61,385 nucleotides of DNA from Zoogloeaceae bacterium (GTDB taxonomy: Bacteria > Pseudomonadota > Gammaproteobacteria > Burkholderiales > Rhodocyclaceae), in contig JAITSU010000039.1 in assembly GCA_031287525.1 (NCBI GenBank), positions 1-61,385 on the forward strand, in the 5' to 3' direction. Under the pieces are notes generated by a model, which ran no database searches, was not told the origin of the DNA, and worked only from the letters and a program-made list of their open reading frames with translations. Below, in pieces: positions 61,035-61,385 of the stretch. Every line of letters starts with the position of its first letter. Position 1 is the stretch's first letter. The position numbers and the translations under genes were made by a program.

Positions 61035-61385
61035 TTAATTCCTGTACCCCGGCAATTCCCGATCCAGACGGCGCAAGAGCGCCGCCCATTCGCGTTTGCC
61101 GGCGGGCAGGAAAGTGGATTGCTCGCTGACGATGACTTTGGCTTGTCCCAGCGCGCGGTCGATCACTGGTTGCGGCAAAACTGGTAAGGGGACGCCTGCG
61201 GACTGGGCTGCCAACTGAAAGCGGCAGGCGCGTTCCACCCGCCAGATGCGGGAGAAGGCTTCCGCCATGTTGCGACCAATAGAGAGCGTGCCGTGGTTTC
61301 TTAAAATCAGGTTGTGCTTGTCGCCCAAATCGTCCAGCAGGCTTTGCCGTTCCGCCTTGTCCAGCACAACGCCCTGAAAATCGTG
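61035..61385 (-). CDS. Class II aldolase/adducin family protein (5' truncated at window edge)
   Basis: The frame is open to the edge. It ends with LGDKHNLILRNHGTLSIGRN, then MAEAFSRIWRVERACRFQLA, typical of class II aldolases (metal-binding H in NHG), and DRELPGYRN at the stop. The start is outside the window. It lies 55 bases upstream of the dioxygenase gene and on the same strand, so the two could be in one operon. Substrate unknown. Confidence 0.88.
   Translation of the reverse strand, partial: HDFQGVVLDKAERQSLLDDLGDKHNLILRNHGTLSIGRNMAEAFSRIWRVERACRFQLAAQSAGVPLPVLPQPVIDRALGQAKVIVSEQSTFLPAGKREWAALLRRLDRELPGYRN

Overview
The window (about 57% GC by eye, not computed) looks like a chromosomal segment of a free-living proteobacterium, most likely gammaproteobacterial. 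The pointers are metX-metW, prfA next to prmC, ilvI-ilvH-ilvC followed by psd-pssA, a full C-P lyase operon, and hicAB/higBA-type toxin-antitoxin pairs. I see no rRNA, tRNA, CRISPR array, phage or insertion-sequence transposase. Gene identities rest on recognised motifs and gene order; no database search was run.

Layout. 1-5764: SAM-II riboswitch, metX-metW-prfA, two inserted secreted-protein genes, prmC and a DUF1992 gene. 5826-12199: vapBC, a GNAT, an XRE-cupin regulator divergent from purU and a sarcosine-oxidase-beta-like gene, a broken ATPase gene, small orphans and tcdA. 12212-20650: an HPt/HD-GYP protein, then a NodU-type carbamoyltransferase, hypD, an MmeI-like restriction-modification gene and hypE. 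20797-23166: ahpC-ahpF behind a candidate OxyR site. 23352-33987 (minus): the phosphonate operon phnCDE-GHIJKLMN-O-P, with a convincing Pho box before phnC. 34231-39043 (minus): ilvI-ilvH-ilvC-psd-pssA. 39202-46888: RDD protein, PLP sulfur-amino-acid enzyme, OmpA lipoprotein, metG and a SulP transporter. 47003-56934: an accessory stretch with hicAB, a large Sel1-repeat protein, two immunity-like genes, nadB, a DNA glycosylase, higBA, htpG and a relB/yoeB pair. 57121-61385: metY, a methyltransferase-like gene paired with a DMSP-lyase-like cupin, a TauD dioxygenase and a partial class II aldolase.

The most unusual signal is a set of short palindromic elements scattered through the window. One family is exactly 65 bp in seven copies, with an eighth degenerate copy of 64 bp. 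A 28-bp family occurs three times, with a 33-bp relative. A 61-bp and a 70-bp family have two full copies each, and another pair is 72 bp. Most copies are intergenic, but three 65-bp copies and one 28-bp copy lie in frame inside the MmeI-like gene, and another 28-bp copy lies in frame inside prmC. One more 28-bp copy supplies the stop codons of two converging genes. This resembles the protein-coding palindromic elements of Rickettsia.

Functionally the genes combine sulfur amino acid synthesis (metX, metW, metY, PLP lyase), phosphonate use under phosphate control, peroxide defence, hydrogenase maturation and one-carbon/osmolyte chemistry (PurU, sarcosine-oxidase-like, DMSP-lyase-like), with four toxin-antitoxin modules around them.
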